NCBI RefSeq assembly: GCF_019884785.1
Contig: NZ_CP082326.1
Span: forward strand, 1,047,355-1,111,354
Direction: 5' to 3'
Length of the DNA stretch: 64,000 nucleotides
From: Crassaminicella profunda
Lineage (GTDB): Bacteria > Bacillota > Clostridia > Peptostreptococcales > Thermotaleaceae
Below the pieces are notes generated by a model, which was not told where the DNA came from, ran no database searches, and saw only the letters and a program-made list of their open reading frames with translations. Shown piece by piece: positions 27,674 to 36,642 of the stretch (positions are counted from its first letter, which is position 1; every line of letters starts with the position of its first letter). A program made the position numbers and the translations under genes.

Positions 27674-27719
27674 ATTGACTTATAAAGGATACTGATTGAA
27701 ACTGGAGGCGAAGCAGAAT

Positions 27720-28250
27720 ATGAGTATAGAAAACAAGAGAAAAGAACTTCTCTTTTCTAGAGAAGATATTCAAAATAGAGTAAAAGAATTAGGAAAGCAA
27801 ATAGCCAAGGATTATGAAGGCAAAAAAATATTAGCTGTATCTTTATTAAAGGGGAGTTTTATTTTTGCTGCTGATTTAGTAAGGGAAATCGATGCACCTG
27901 TTAGAATTGAATTTATGACAACTTCAAGTTATGGACATGGGGAAGAAACTTCAGGACATGTAAAGGTAGTGCATGATTTAAATATGGATCTTAAAGATTA
28001 TGATGTTTTAGTGATTGATGATATTGCTGATACAGGTCTTACAATGGAATTTGTATTAGAGCATTTAAAGGCTAAAAATCCAGCTAGCATTAAATGTTGT
28101 GTATTATTAGATAAGCCATCAAGAAGAAAAACAGAACTTGAAGCAGATTATGTTGGATTTACTATCCCTGATAAGTTCATTGTAGGGTATGGATTGAATT
28201 ATGGAGATTATTATAGAAACGTTCCTTATGTTTTTGCTTTTGTTGATTAA
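27720..28250 (+). CDS. hpt: Hypoxanthine phosphoribosyltransferase
   Basis: 176 residues, the usual length. Purine salvage enzyme making IMP or GMP from hypoxanthine or guanine and PRPP. Motifs: LLKGSFIFAADLVREI, the flexible loop TTSSYGHGEETSG, the PRPP-binding VLVIDDIADTGLT near 100, and KFIVGYGLNYGDYYRNVPYV at the end. ATG 27720 with GGAGG 11 bases upstream is preferred over an in-frame TTG at 27696. It has its own promoter and terminator and is unrelated to the sigma-54 genes on either side. Confidence 0.95.
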   Translation: MSIENKRKELLFSREDIQNRVKELGKQIAKDYEGKKILAVSLLKGSFIFAADLVREIDAPVRIEFMTTSSYGHGEETSGHVKVVHDLNMDLKDYDVLVIDDIADTGLTMEFVLEHLKAKNPASIKCCVLLDKPSRRKTELEADYVGFTIPDKFIVGYGLNYGDYYRNVPYVFAFVD

Positions 28251-28255
28251 TAATA

Positions 28256-28286
28256 AAGCCAATAGCTATTAAGCTGTTGGCTTTTG
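28256..28286 (+). terminator. Terminator of hpt
   Basis: AAGCCAATAGCT and AGCTGTTGGCTT arms with a short loop and a brief T stretch. Confidence 0.75.
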
Positions 28287-28311
28287 GTTTATAAATGAAA
28301 GGAGTAATGTA

Positions 28312-30381
28312 ATGACAAAAAAGGTAGTGATCATTACGTTTTTTGAAAGTGTTGCTAAGCTTCATTCAGAGCATTTAAAAAAGTTATTTGGAAAAGATAT
28401 AGAAATTGCTTGTTATTCCTATGATATGGATCACATTACTGAAATTATAAATGCAGATGTAGTGGTTGTGTCTTTGTATTCCATATATGTAGCTGTTAAA
28501 AAATATATATGCCCAAAAGCGAAAGTAGTTATTCTTAGTAGTACAATTACAAAAGATCAATATAAAAAAATAATGGAAATAAATGAAGGAACAAAAGCTA
28601 TGCTAGTAAATTATAGTGCAGAAATGACCTTTGAAACAATTGCCCTGTTGGATCAAATAGGAATAGATCATGTAGAGTTTGTACCAGTATATCCAGGGGT
28701 TATGAATACACCTAATTTAGATGTTGCTGTTACACCAGGAGAACCCCAATGTGTTCCTGATTCTGTAAAAAAAGTTATTGATATTGGTCATAGAGTGTTA
28801 GATATAAATACAATGGTTAATATTGCTATGAAACTAAATATGGAGTATTTACTACAAGAAAAGCATTTTATAGATCACTTTGAAAATTTAATGACCCCTA
28901 GGGAAGGAATAACAGCTTTATTAGGAAAGGCGAATACTTTAGAGAGTCGACTTCATAGTTTGTTAAATGTTATGGAGGATGGCATTATAGTAATAGATAT
29001 AAAAGGAACTGTATATGCATGTAATAAAAAGGCGCAAGAGATTATAGAATATAAAGGGGAAATTTTAGGAAGGGATCTATCAAGCTTAGTTTCTCAAATT
29101 CCTTTTAAGGAGGTTTTATATAGCTCGAAGCCTATAGAAAATAAGCTTATTAAAATAAAAGGTCAAGATATAACGATTACAATAGTGCCTGTTATTACAA
29201 TAGGAAAAATTACAGGGGCCTTAGTGATTATGAATCGATTTGAAGAAAAGGAGAAAAAGCAACATAAGCTTAGGGCACAATTACGAGGAAAAGGTCATAG
29301 AGCAAAATACAGCTTTGAGGATATTATTGGAGAGAGTAAAGCTATCATAGAAATAAAAAGAGTTGCCGAAAGAATGGCTAAATCAGATAGTTCTGTATTA
29401 ATTACAGGAGAGAGCGGAACAGGAAAAGAATTGTTTGCGCAAGCCATACATAATGATTCTAAGAGAAAAGCGTATCAGTTTGTAGCAATAAATTGTGCAG
29501 CATTACCAGAGAGCTTATTAGAAAGTGAATTGTTTGGATATGAAGAAGGGGCTTTTACAGGAGCAAAAAAAGGTGGAAAGTTAGGGCTATTTGAGTTAGC
29601 CCATAGCGGAACTCTATTTTTAGATGAAATAGGAGAAATGGCATTAAACTTACAAGCAAGATTGCTTAGGGTCATCCAAGAGAGAGAAGTAATGAGAATT
29701 GGCGGTGATTCTGTAATTAAAATAGATACAAGGATTATTGCAGCAACGAATAAAAATTTAAGAGAATTAGTAGATCAAGGAAAGTTTAGAAAAGATTTAT
29801 ACTATCGATTAAATGTATTACCTTTAGAAATTATACCTTTAAGAGAAAGAAAAGAAGATATCATACTTTTGTGTGAATATATGAAAAAGAAAATTGGGGT
29901 AGAATTTAGTTTAAGCGAAGAAGCTCAAAAAGCATTTGAAAATTATTCGTGGGATGGAAACTTGAGAGAACTAAAAAATTATGTGGAGTATCTTGCCCAT
30001 TTAGATAAAAGCATCATACAATTTTTAGATTTGCCTAAAGTCATAAGAAATAAAAAAGAAGTCATAAAACTAGATGATTTTGAAAAAGAGAAGATTTTAA
30101 AATTTAAAAAAGAGATAAATATTAAAGAGAATGAATATATATTTGTTTTAGATTGTTTAGAAAATAGTTTTCAACAGAGAACAAGAATAGGAAGAAGAAG
30201 TATTGTAAAGATTGCTAAAGAAAAAGGAATTTTTCTGTCAGAAGGTGAAATAAGAAAAATACTTTTAGTGCTAGAAGAATATAATATGGTTGTGTTATCA
30301 AACGGGAGAGGTGGTACACAGATAACGAAATTTGGAATAAAGATATTCAATTACTTAAACCGGGATAAATGGGGAAATTAG
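28312..30381 (+). CDS. Sigma-54 activator with PrpR-N-like sensor and unusual C-terminus
   Basis: 689 residues. The N-terminal 180 residues resemble the PrpR-N sensor domain. A PAS region follows near 215 (LLNVMEDGIIVIDIKGTVYACNKKA), then an AAA+ domain with GESGTGKELF, GAFTGA and TLFLDEIGE. Instead of a Fis helix-turn-helix, the last 90 residues read as a winged-helix-like segment (RRSIVKIAKEKGIFLSEGEIRKILLVLEEY, then NMVVLSNGRGGTQITKFGI). It lies directly upstream of a sigma-54 promoter that drives the ridA region, so it is the likely activator. Confidence 0.92.
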   Translation: MTKKVVIITFFESVAKLHSEHLKKLFGKDIEIACYSYDMDHITEIINADVVVVSLYSIYVAVKKYICPKAKVVILSSTITKDQYKKIMEINEGTKAMLVNYSAEMTFETIALLDQIGIDHVEFVPVYPGVMNTPNLDVAVTPGEPQCVPDSVKKVIDIGHRVLDINTMVNIAMKLNMEYLLQEKHFIDHFENLMTPREGITALLGKANTLESRLHSLLNVMEDGIIVIDIKGTVYACNKKAQEIIEYKGEILGRDLSSLVSQIPFKEVLYSSKPIENKLIKIKGQDITITIVPVITIGKITGALVIMNRFEEKEKKQHKLRAQLRGKGHRAKYSFEDIIGESKAIIEIKRVAERMAKSDSSVLITGESGTGKELFAQAIHNDSKRKAYQFVAINCAALPESLLESELFGYEEGAFTGAKKGGKLGLFELAHSGTLFLDEIGEMALNLQARLLRVIQEREVMRIGGDSVIKIDTRIIAATNKNLRELVDQGKFRKDLYYRLNVLPLEIIPLRERKEDIILLCEYMKKKIGVEFSLSEEAQKAFENYSWDGNLRELKNYVEYLAHLDKSIIQFLDLPKVIRNKKEVIKLDDFEKEKILKFKKEINIKENEYIFVLDCLENSFQQRTRIGRRSIVKIAKEKGIFLSEGEIRKILLVLEEYNMVVLSNGRGGTQITKFGIKIFNYLNRDKWGN

Positions 30382-30408
30382 CAAAACCATATAACCCGGT
30401 TTTGTTGT

Positions 30409-30464
30409 TTGTAATACAATATTTTGTGATAAAATGAAGGTTCTGCGTTGGCATAGAAATTGCA
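30409..30464 (+). promoter_or_regulatory. Sigma-54 promoter of the ridA operon, with nearby dyad
   Basis: TTGGCAT-AGAAA-TTGCA at 30449-30464 has GG and GC 12 bp apart. A perfect short dyad TTGTAATACAA lies just upstream at 30409-30419. The ridA start codon is 76 bp downstream. Confidence 0.85.
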
Positions 30465-30539
30465 AATATATCGTAATATATGATCGAGTTTTACAATGTA
30501 GACAATTTAGTAACAAAAAACTATTTTGGAGGGATTAAA

Positions 30540-30917
30540 ATGAAAAAAGAAGTGATTACAACAAAGAATGCCCCTGGAGCCATAGGTCCATATTCACAAG
30601 CTATAAAAATTAATAATTTAGTTTATACATCAGGACAACTACCAATAGATCCTAATACTGGAGTTATGCCACAAACTATTGAGGAACAAACAAGACAATC
30701 TTTAAAAAATGTAGAGGCAATCATTAAAGAAGCAGGAAGTGATATGAGCAAAGTAGTAAAGACGACTGTATTTTTAAGTGATATGAATAATTTTGCAAAA
30801 ATGAATGAAGTGTACAGCGAATTTTTTACAGATGCTTATCCTGCTAGAAGTGCAGTGGAAGTAGCAAGATTACCTAAAGATGCATTAGTTGAAATTGAAG
30901 TAATAGCACTTATTTAA
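30540..30917 (+). CDS. ridA: RidA family reactive-imine deaminase
   Basis: 125 residues. RidA proteins hydrolyse enamine/imine intermediates released by PLP enzymes, protecting other PLP enzymes. Family marks: [48 protein letters not shown] and [24 protein letters not shown] with the conserved arginine. ATG 30540 follows GGAGGG. Its place at the head of an operon of PLP-dependent lyases fits the known role well. Confidence 0.93.
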   Translation: MKKEVITTKNAPGAIGPYSQAIKINNLVYTSGQLPIDPNTGVMPQTIEEQTRQSLKNVEAIIKEAGSDMSKVVKTTVFLSDMNNFAKMNEVYSEFFTDAYPARSAVEVARLPKDALVEIEVIALI

Positions 30918-30989
30918 GTTTATAGTGATTGTAAAACATTGTAAAACTCTTTTGATTATGAAATTTAATAGTATACAAGGAGAGATATT

Positions 30990-32171
30990 ATGCAATATAA
31001 TTTTGACGCAGTAATAAATAGAGAAAATAACTTTTCTGCAAAATATGATGAATTAGGAAAGAAATTTGGACGAGATGATTTAACTGCTTTATGGGTTGCT
31101 GATATGGATTTTATGTCAGCAAAACCTATTATTGATGCCATTAAGGATAGAGCAGAGCAAGGGATTTATGGATATACTTCAAGACCAGATTCATATTATG
31201 AAGCGTTTTGTGAGTGGTATAGAAAAAGACATGGTTTTAACATTAAGAAAGAATGGATTATCCATAGTCCTGCAGTAGTTAGTTCTTTGAGTTTAATTGT
31301 AAGAGAGGTGACACAGCCTGGTGATAAAATTATTATACAAACACCTGTATATCATCCTTTCTTTGAAGTAGTTGAGAAAAATAATAGAAAATTAGTAAAA
31401 AATCCATTAAAAAAAGTAAATGGAATTTATGTAATAGATTATGAAGATCTAGAGAAAAAAGTAATTGATGAGAAAGTGAAATTTTTAATTCTTTGTAACC
31501 CACATAATCCAGGGGGAAGGGTGTGGACAAAAGAAGAATTAATAAGATTAGGAGAAATATGTATTAAAAACAATGTAAAAGTGATTTCCGATGAAATTCA
31601 TGGAGAATTAGTGTTTGGCGGAAAACGTTATACACCTTTTGCATCAATATCAGAAGAATTTTGCAAGCATTCGATCACCTGTTTATCTGCTACAAAAACA
31701 TTTAATATTGCAGGGTTACAAGCTTCTTTTGTGGTTATTCCTAATAAGTGTGAATATGATAAAGTTGATGAAATTTTAGGAATATTAGATATAAGAAGAA
31801 ACAATTGTTTTAGTCTAGTAGCAGTAGAGGCTGCGTATAAGTATGGTGAAGAGTGGCTGGAACAATTATTAGATTATATAGAAAAAAACATTGAATATGT
31901 AATCAATTATTGTAAGGAAAGAATTCCTAAAATTAAGATTAATAAACCAGATGGAACTTATTTATTATGGTTAGATTGTAAAGAGTTAGGAATGGAAGAT
32001 GATGAACTATCAAGTTTTTTTATCAACCAAGCTGAGGTTGCATTAAACAGTGGAATTGGATTTGGCGATGATGGGAAAGATTATATGAGAATGAATGTAG
32101 CTTGTCCAAGAAGTATTTTAGAAGAAGCGTTGAAAAAAATTGAAGGGGCTGTAAATAAATTAGAAAAATAA
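30990..32171 (+). CDS. MalY/PatB family C-S lyase (PLP-dependent)
   Basis: 393 residues, fold-type I aminotransferase class. WVADMDFMSAKPIIDAI near the start, LCNPHNPGGRVW near 170 and the PLP lysine in LSATKTFNIAG (about residue 235) are PatB/MalY features. These enzymes split cystathionine or cysteine-type substrates to pyruvate, ammonia and a thiol. ATG 30990 follows AAGGAGAG. Position after ridA and before the symporter and desulfhydrase points to use of sulfur amino acids. Confidence 0.9.
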   Translation: MQYNFDAVINRENNFSAKYDELGKKFGRDDLTALWVADMDFMSAKPIIDAIKDRAEQGIYGYTSRPDSYYEAFCEWYRKRHGFNIKKEWIIHSPAVVSSLSLIVREVTQPGDKIIIQTPVYHPFFEVVEKNNRKLVKNPLKKVNGIYVIDYEDLEKKVIDEKVKFLILCNPHNPGGRVWTKEELIRLGEICIKNNVKVISDEIHGELVFGGKRYTPFASISEEFCKHSITCLSATKTFNIAGLQASFVVIPNKCEYDKVDEILGILDIRRNNCFSLVAVEAAYKYGEEWLEQLLDYIEKNIEYVINYCKERIPKIKINKPDGTYLLWLDCKELGMEDDELSSFFINQAEVALNSGIGFGDDGKDYMRMNVACPRSILEEALKKIEGAVNKLEK

Positions 32172-32371
32172 ATAAAGACTGTTGCTTTCAATGGTTTTAT
32201 GTAGAGTATGAGTAAAAGTATTTTTGCTTTTTCAAAAATAAATTTAAAAGAGAAGCCACAGGCAAAGGTTTGCTTATAGAATGGTTTTATTTTACGTAAT
32301 ACAAGGGGTGCATCTTAATAATACAAGAATAAATGATAAAAAGAATATAATAATGATAGGAGGATGTACAA

Positions 32372-33625
32372 ATGACAACAAAACAAAAGCAAAGTATTTG
32401 GAAAGCATATAGATTTCCTATTATCCTGTTAACAGGGATTGTGTTGGGCAGTTTAATAGGCCTTCAAATGGGGGAAAAAGCAAGTATATTTAAGCCTTTA
32501 GGAGATTTATTCTTAAATGGTATGTTTACCATTGTAGTACCTTTGGTTTTTCTTTCAATAAGTAGTGCTGTATCGAATATGGCTAATCTAAAAAGACTTG
32601 GGAAAATATTAGGAAACTTATTTTTAACATTTGCCATAACTGGTTTGATTGCTGCTTTTATAATGATTGTTGTAGTGAATGTATTTCCACCAGCAGAAGG
32701 TGTCAATCTTAAATTACAGGCTGCTGAAGCTATAGAACCTTTTGAAACAGCTGATCAAATTGTATCAGCCTTGACGGTAAAGGATTTCCCTGATTTAATC
32801 TCTAGACAAAATATGTTACCCTTAATTATATTTTCTATTATCTTTGGATTATGTATCAATATGATTGGAGAAAAAGGAAAAATAATTGCTAATGGACTCC
32901 ATGCATTATCAGATGTATTCCTAAAAATGGTATCTTTACTGATGTATTATGCGCCCATAGGTTTAGGTGCTTACTTCGCTTCCTTAATAGGAGAATTTGG
33001 TCCGGAATTATTAGGTTCTTATGCACACGCTATGCTAATTTATTATCCTGTATGTATTCTATATTTTATCATAGCTTTTACTGCATACACTTATTTTGCA
33101 GGAGGGAAAAAAGGTGTTACTACATGCTTTAAAAATATTATATCTCCTGCTATAACTGCACTAGCAACTCAAAGTAGTATTGCAACATTACCTGTTAATT
33201 TAGAAGCTACTGAGAAGATGGGTGTTCCAAAAGATATTAGAGAAATTGTGCTTCCAATAGGTGCTACTATGCATATGGATGGTACATGTCTTAGCTCTAT
33301 ATTAAAGATATCTTTTATGTTTGGAATATTTGATATTCCATTTGAAGGGGTAGGTACGTATGTTAGTGCAATCCTATTATCCGTATTAGGAGGAGTAGTT
33401 ATGTCAGGAGTACCAGGAGGCGGACTTATAGGAGAGATGCTTATTGTAAATATGTATGGATTCCCAGCAGAAGCATTTCCTATTATAGCTACAATTGGAT
33501 TTTTAGTAGATCCAATGGCTACGATGATCAATGCATCTGGAGATGCAGTAGCATCTATGATGGTTACTAGATTAGTAGAAGGAAAGAATTGGATGAAACA
33601 AAATATAACTCCTCATATACAGTAA
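32372..33625 (+). CDS. Dicarboxylate/amino acid:cation symporter, copy 1
   Basis: 417 residues, DAACS (GltP/TcyP-like) family with about eight membrane segments and re-entrant loops. Signature regions: SSAVSNMANLKRLGKILGN, ATQSSIATLPVNLE (serine-rich re-entrant loop), IGATMHMDGTCLSSI, and VDPMATMINASGDAVASMM. ATG 32372 follows AGGAGGA. It is nearly identical (about 15 differences by my count) to the symporter at 37585. Pairing with a D-cysteine-desulfhydrase-like enzyme suggests a cysteine, cystine or related amino acid as cargo; the family alone also allows glutamate or aspartate. Confidence 0.93.
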   Translation: MTTKQKQSIWKAYRFPIILLTGIVLGSLIGLQMGEKASIFKPLGDLFLNGMFTIVVPLVFLSISSAVSNMANLKRLGKILGNLFLTFAITGLIAAFIMIVVVNVFPPAEGVNLKLQAAEAIEPFETADQIVSALTVKDFPDLISRQNMLPLIIFSIIFGLCINMIGEKGKIIANGLHALSDVFLKMVSLLMYYAPIGLGAYFASLIGEFGPELLGSYAHAMLIYYPVCILYFIIAFTAYTYFAGGKKGVTTCFKNIISPAITALATQSSIATLPVNLEATEKMGVPKDIREIVLPIGATMHMDGTCLSSILKISFMFGIFDIPFEGVGTYVSAILLSVLGGVVMSGVPGGGLIGEMLIVNMYGFPAEAFPIIATIGFLVDPMATMINASGDAVASMMVTRLVEGKNWMKQNITPHIQ

Positions 33626-33731
33626 AATAAAAAACGGAAAAATTTTACTTTAGAGTGATGGCTATTTGATAAATGATATATACTTGGATGTGTCAGGATA
33701 ATAAAATTAGGATAAAGGGGAATGATGTATG

Positions 33732-34718
33732 ATGAAAGTACCTGCTAAAATAGAGATTGCAAACTTACCTACAAAAATTGAAAAATTAGAAAGATTATCA
33801 AAAAGTTTAGAAGGGCATGAAATTTATATAAAAAGAGATGATCAAACGGGGACTGAAATTGCAGGAAATAAAGTGAGGAAATTAGAGTATAGTGTGAAAG
33901 AGGCGCTGAATCAAGGTTGTGATTATTTAATTACTTGTGGAGGGGTTCAATCTAATCATGCGAGAGCTACGGCTGCTGTTGCGGCAAAACTTGGTATTAA
34001 TTCATTCTTAGTTCTTAGAAACAAGGGAGAGAAGAAGGTAGAAGGTAATTGTTTTTTAGATCAAGTATTAGGTGCACAGCTTCGTTTCATCACGGCTGAT
34101 GAATATAGCAACCATAGAATGGATATTATGAAAGAAGTAAAAGCTGAATTAGATAGAAAAGGGCATAAGGCGTATATTATACCAGAAGGAGCTTCTAATG
34201 GAATTGGGACATTTGGATATTATAACGCCATGGAAGAAATTTTAAATCAAGAAAAGGAAAAGGGGATAAAGTTTGATGCCATTGTAACAGCTGTTGGTTC
34301 TGGCGGTACTTATGCAGGGCTGTTTTATGGAAATAAAATAAATAAAAATAGTGCTAAAATATTTGGTGTGAATGTATGCGATGATGCTCAACATTTTAAA
34401 GAAGCAATCGAAAATATACTTCATGAAAGTTTTCAGTATACTAATCAACCTATAGAATTTACCAAAGAAGAAATCAATATTATAGATGGATATGTAGGAA
34501 AAGGGTATGCTTTGAGTCGTCCAGAAGAGTTAAAATTTATTTATGAATTAGCTAAATTAGAAGGGGTAATATTAGATCCTGTTTATACAGGAAAAGCTAT
34601 GTATGGTTTAGTAGAAGAAATTAAGAAAGGGAATCTAAAAGATTATAAAAATATTTTATTTATTCATACAGGAGGACTTTTTGGGTTGTTTCCTAAACAA
34701 GATCAATTTTCTTTTTAA
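33732..34718 (+). CDS. D-cysteine desulfhydrase / ACC deaminase family enzyme, copy 1
   Basis: 328 residues, fold-type II PLP enzyme. IKRDDQTGTEIAGNKVRKLEY carries the PLP lysine of the family (GNK, Lys47); CGGVQSNHARATAAVAAKLG and the glycine-rich VGSGGTYAGLFYG loop complete the cofactor site. Family members convert D-cysteine to pyruvate, ammonia and sulfide or deaminate ACC; the desulfhydrase reading is favoured because a cysteine desulfidase and C-S lyase lie upstream. The ATG at 33732 aligns with the start of copy 2; another ATG is at 33729. Confidence 0.9.
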   Translation: MKVPAKIEIANLPTKIEKLERLSKSLEGHEIYIKRDDQTGTEIAGNKVRKLEYSVKEALNQGCDYLITCGGVQSNHARATAAVAAKLGINSFLVLRNKGEKKVEGNCFLDQVLGAQLRFITADEYSNHRMDIMKEVKAELDRKGHKAYIIPEGASNGIGTFGYYNAMEEILNQEKEKGIKFDAIVTAVGSGGTYAGLFYGNKINKNSAKIFGVNVCDDAQHFKEAIENILHESFQYTNQPIEFTKEEINIIDGYVGKGYALSRPEELKFIYELAKLEGVILDPVYTGKAMYGLVEEIKKGNLKDYKNILFIHTGGLFGLFPKQDQFSF

Positions 34719-34768
34719 AAAAAAGGGGTGTCTCAAGTTTGATGATTTGAGACATTCCCTTTTTTTTT
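34719..34768 (+). terminator. Terminator after cassette copy 1
   Basis: AAAAGGGGTGTCTCAA and TTGAGACATTCCCTTTT form a long stem closed by a short loop and followed by a T tract. Confidence 0.85.
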
Positions 34769-34817
34769 ATGATTATGATATCAATGAATAAAAAGATCAT
34801 AAAGCCTGGTTTTTTAT

Positions 34818-35047
34818 TTGTTATACAAAAGTGTGGCAGGATGAGGATTTTGTGATGGCATAAGTATTGTAATCGTATAAGTAATTTACGTAATTTTATC
34901 AATTAGTATGGAATTGTGCAATGAGATAAATTCAAAAAAACGGAAAGCGGTTCTAAAAAACGGAAAATACGGAGCGTGATGAATTTATCTACAAATATAA
35001 GGTGGATATAGCCTGTTTGTGGCTAGAATAGTTCGCAAAAACGAACT
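34818..35047 (+). promoter_or_regulatory. Probable enhancer region upstream of lysA
   Basis: This gap holds no gene but several ordered repeats: a dyad TTGTTATACAA (34818-34828); a -24/-12-like element TGGCAT-AAGTA-TTGTA near 34856 with the -12 C changed; two direct repeats TTCAAAAAAACGGAAA and TTCTAAAAAACGGAAA 20 bp apart (34931 and 34951), enclosed by the inverted repeat AGATAAATTCA/TGAATTTATCT (34924 and 34980); and the dyad AGTTCG-CAAAAA-CGAACT (35030-35047). Together they look like activator sites for the lysA sigma-54 promoter. The remainder of 34769-35316 is AT-rich. Confidence 0.5.
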
Positions 35048-35251
35048 GTTTGTAATTTTGAAAGTATAGTATTTAATATAAATTTCAAGAAAATTTAAAT
35101 ATACTTGGGAAAATAGTCGTCAAAAAAAAATAAATTTTCATAATAAAAAACAGATAAATACTTGTATTTTCAATGGGCTTGTAGATTTTCTTGATAAAAT
35201 AGTTTTGTTTTTCAAAAAATAAATTAGACAGAGGAAAATATTTTTTTACAA

Positions 35252-35267
35252 TGGCATGAATATTGCT
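35252..35267 (+). promoter_or_regulatory. Sigma-54 promoter of lysA-dapF
   Basis: TGGCATG-AATA-TTGCT with GG (35253) and GC (35265) 12 bp apart, 50 bp before the lysA start codon. Confidence 0.8.
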
Positions 35268-35316
35268 TTTAATATGATTACCTGAATAAATACAAAATGA
35301 TTAAGGAGTTGAAGTA

Positions 35317-36600
35317 ATGAAAGGAACAGAGGTCATTGGTAGTAATTTTTACTTCGGAGGATGCGATACTGTAAACTTAGCTAAAAAATATGGAACCCCT
35401 CTTTATGTCATGTCGGAAGACTATATATGCGAAAGATGCAAAGAAGTAAGAAAAGATTTTTTAGGGAAATATGAAAACACTAGGGCTGTTTATGCAAGCA
35501 AAGCTTTTTTAACATTAGAGATGTGTAGAATTATAGAAAGAGAAGGTCTTGGAATAGATGTTGTTTCAGGTGGAGAATTATATACTGCTATAAAGGCAGG
35601 ATTTCCAATGGAAAAAGTAATATTCCATGGAAATAATAAAACCATAGATGAAATAGAATTAGCAGTAAAAAACAATGTGGGAAGAATGGTTGTTGATAAT
35701 TTATATGAATTAGAGTTATTAAATAGTGTAGCACAAGCTTTTGGAAAGACAATGAAAATTTTATTTAGAATTACGCCTGGGGTAGATAGTCATACTCATA
35801 AGTATATTAGTACAGGACAAGTAGATTCTAAATTTGGTATACCTCTTAAAGGGAATATTATCAATGAAGCTATAAGAAGGGCTATGGATGCATCAAATAT
35901 TGAATTAATGGGATTTCATTTTCACGTAGGATCACAACTTTTTGACAATGCATCTCATATAAAAGCTGTGAAAATATTAGTGGAATTAATGAAAGATATG
36001 AAAGAAAAAGTAGGATTCATTACAAAGGAATTAAATACAGGTGGAGGATTTGGAATTTATTATGTAGAAGGAGATGAGCCAAAGCCTTTGAAGTATTTTA
36101 CAGATGCTGTGATGAATACCATTAAAGAAGAATGTGGTGAATTGGGTCTTTATATGCCACAAGTAATCATTGAACCAGGAAGATGGATGGTAGGAGAAGC
36201 AGGAATTACTCTATATACAGTAGGGTCTATTAAGGAGATCCCTGGTGTGAGAACGTATGTAGGAATTAATGGAGGATTACCTGATAACCCAAGACCGGCT
36301 CTTTATGATGCAAAATACGAAGCAGTTGTAGCCAATAAAATGGATCAAGAAAAAAATAGTTTAGTGACAATAGCAGGAAAGTGCTGCGAATCAGGAGATA
36401 TTTTAAGATATGATTTAAAAGTACCAATGCTTGAATCAGGAGATATTCTAGCAGTTAAGAGTACGGGTGCATATAATTACTCTATGGCAAGTAATTATAA
36501 TAAAATACCAAGACCTGCAGTTGTAATGGTCAAAGAAGGGGAGGATAGAATTATAGTAAAAAGAGAAACTTATGAAGATTTATTAAAAAATGAGCTGTAA
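35317..36600 (+). CDS. lysA: Diaminopimelate decarboxylase
   Basis: 427 residues, fold-type III PLP decarboxylase that makes L-lysine from meso-diaminopimelate. The PLP lysine is in VYASKAF (Lys62); GLGIDVVSGGELYTA, MGFHFHVGSQLFDN, ELNTGGGFGI, EPGRWMVGEAG and GKCCESGD (cofactor/substrate site cysteine) follow in order. ATG 35317 has AAGGAG 8 bases upstream. Unusually it is driven by a sigma-54 promoter and separated from the riboswitch-controlled lysine operon on the opposite strand; dapF follows by 42 bp. Confidence 0.93.
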   Translation: MKGTEVIGSNFYFGGCDTVNLAKKYGTPLYVMSEDYICERCKEVRKDFLGKYENTRAVYASKAFLTLEMCRIIEREGLGIDVVSGGELYTAIKAGFPMEKVIFHGNNKTIDEIELAVKNNVGRMVVDNLYELELLNSVAQAFGKTMKILFRITPGVDSHTHKYISTGQVDSKFGIPLKGNIINEAIRRAMDASNIELMGFHFHVGSQLFDNASHIKAVKILVELMKDMKEKVGFITKELNTGGGFGIYYVEGDEPKPLKYFTDAVMNTIKEECGELGLYMPQVIIEPGRWMVGEAGITLYTVGSIKEIPGVRTYVGINGGLPDNPRPALYDAKYEAVVANKMDQEKNSLVTIAGKCCESGDILRYDLKVPMLESGDILAVKSTGAYNYSMASNYNKIPRPAVVMVKEGEDRIIVKRETYEDLLKNEL

Positions 36601-36642
36601 AGACAGTATAATAATAGCATAAAGATAATTAAAGGAGGATGT

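Larger units (their letters stand above)
32372..34718 (+). repeat. Duplicated two-gene cassette, copy 1
   Basis: Symporter plus PLP deaminase/desulfhydrase. The same pair, in the same order and orientation, recurs at 37585-39980. Similarity extends into the ribosome-site region (AGGAGGATGTACAA before both symporters) and to the CAAGGGGTGCATCTT/AAAGGGGTACATCTT motif further upstream. Confidence 0.95.

Noticed and set aside
32260-32274. Sigma-54-like element AGGCA-AAGG-TTTGCT upstream of symporter copy 1
   Set aside because: GG and GC are 11 bp apart instead of 12, and the T of TGG is missing; not counted as a promoter.
34856-34870. Second -24/-12-like element TGGCAT-AAGTA-TTGTA before lysA
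   Set aside because: The critical -12 GC is GT and no gene starts close downstream; mentioned only as part of the repeat region.
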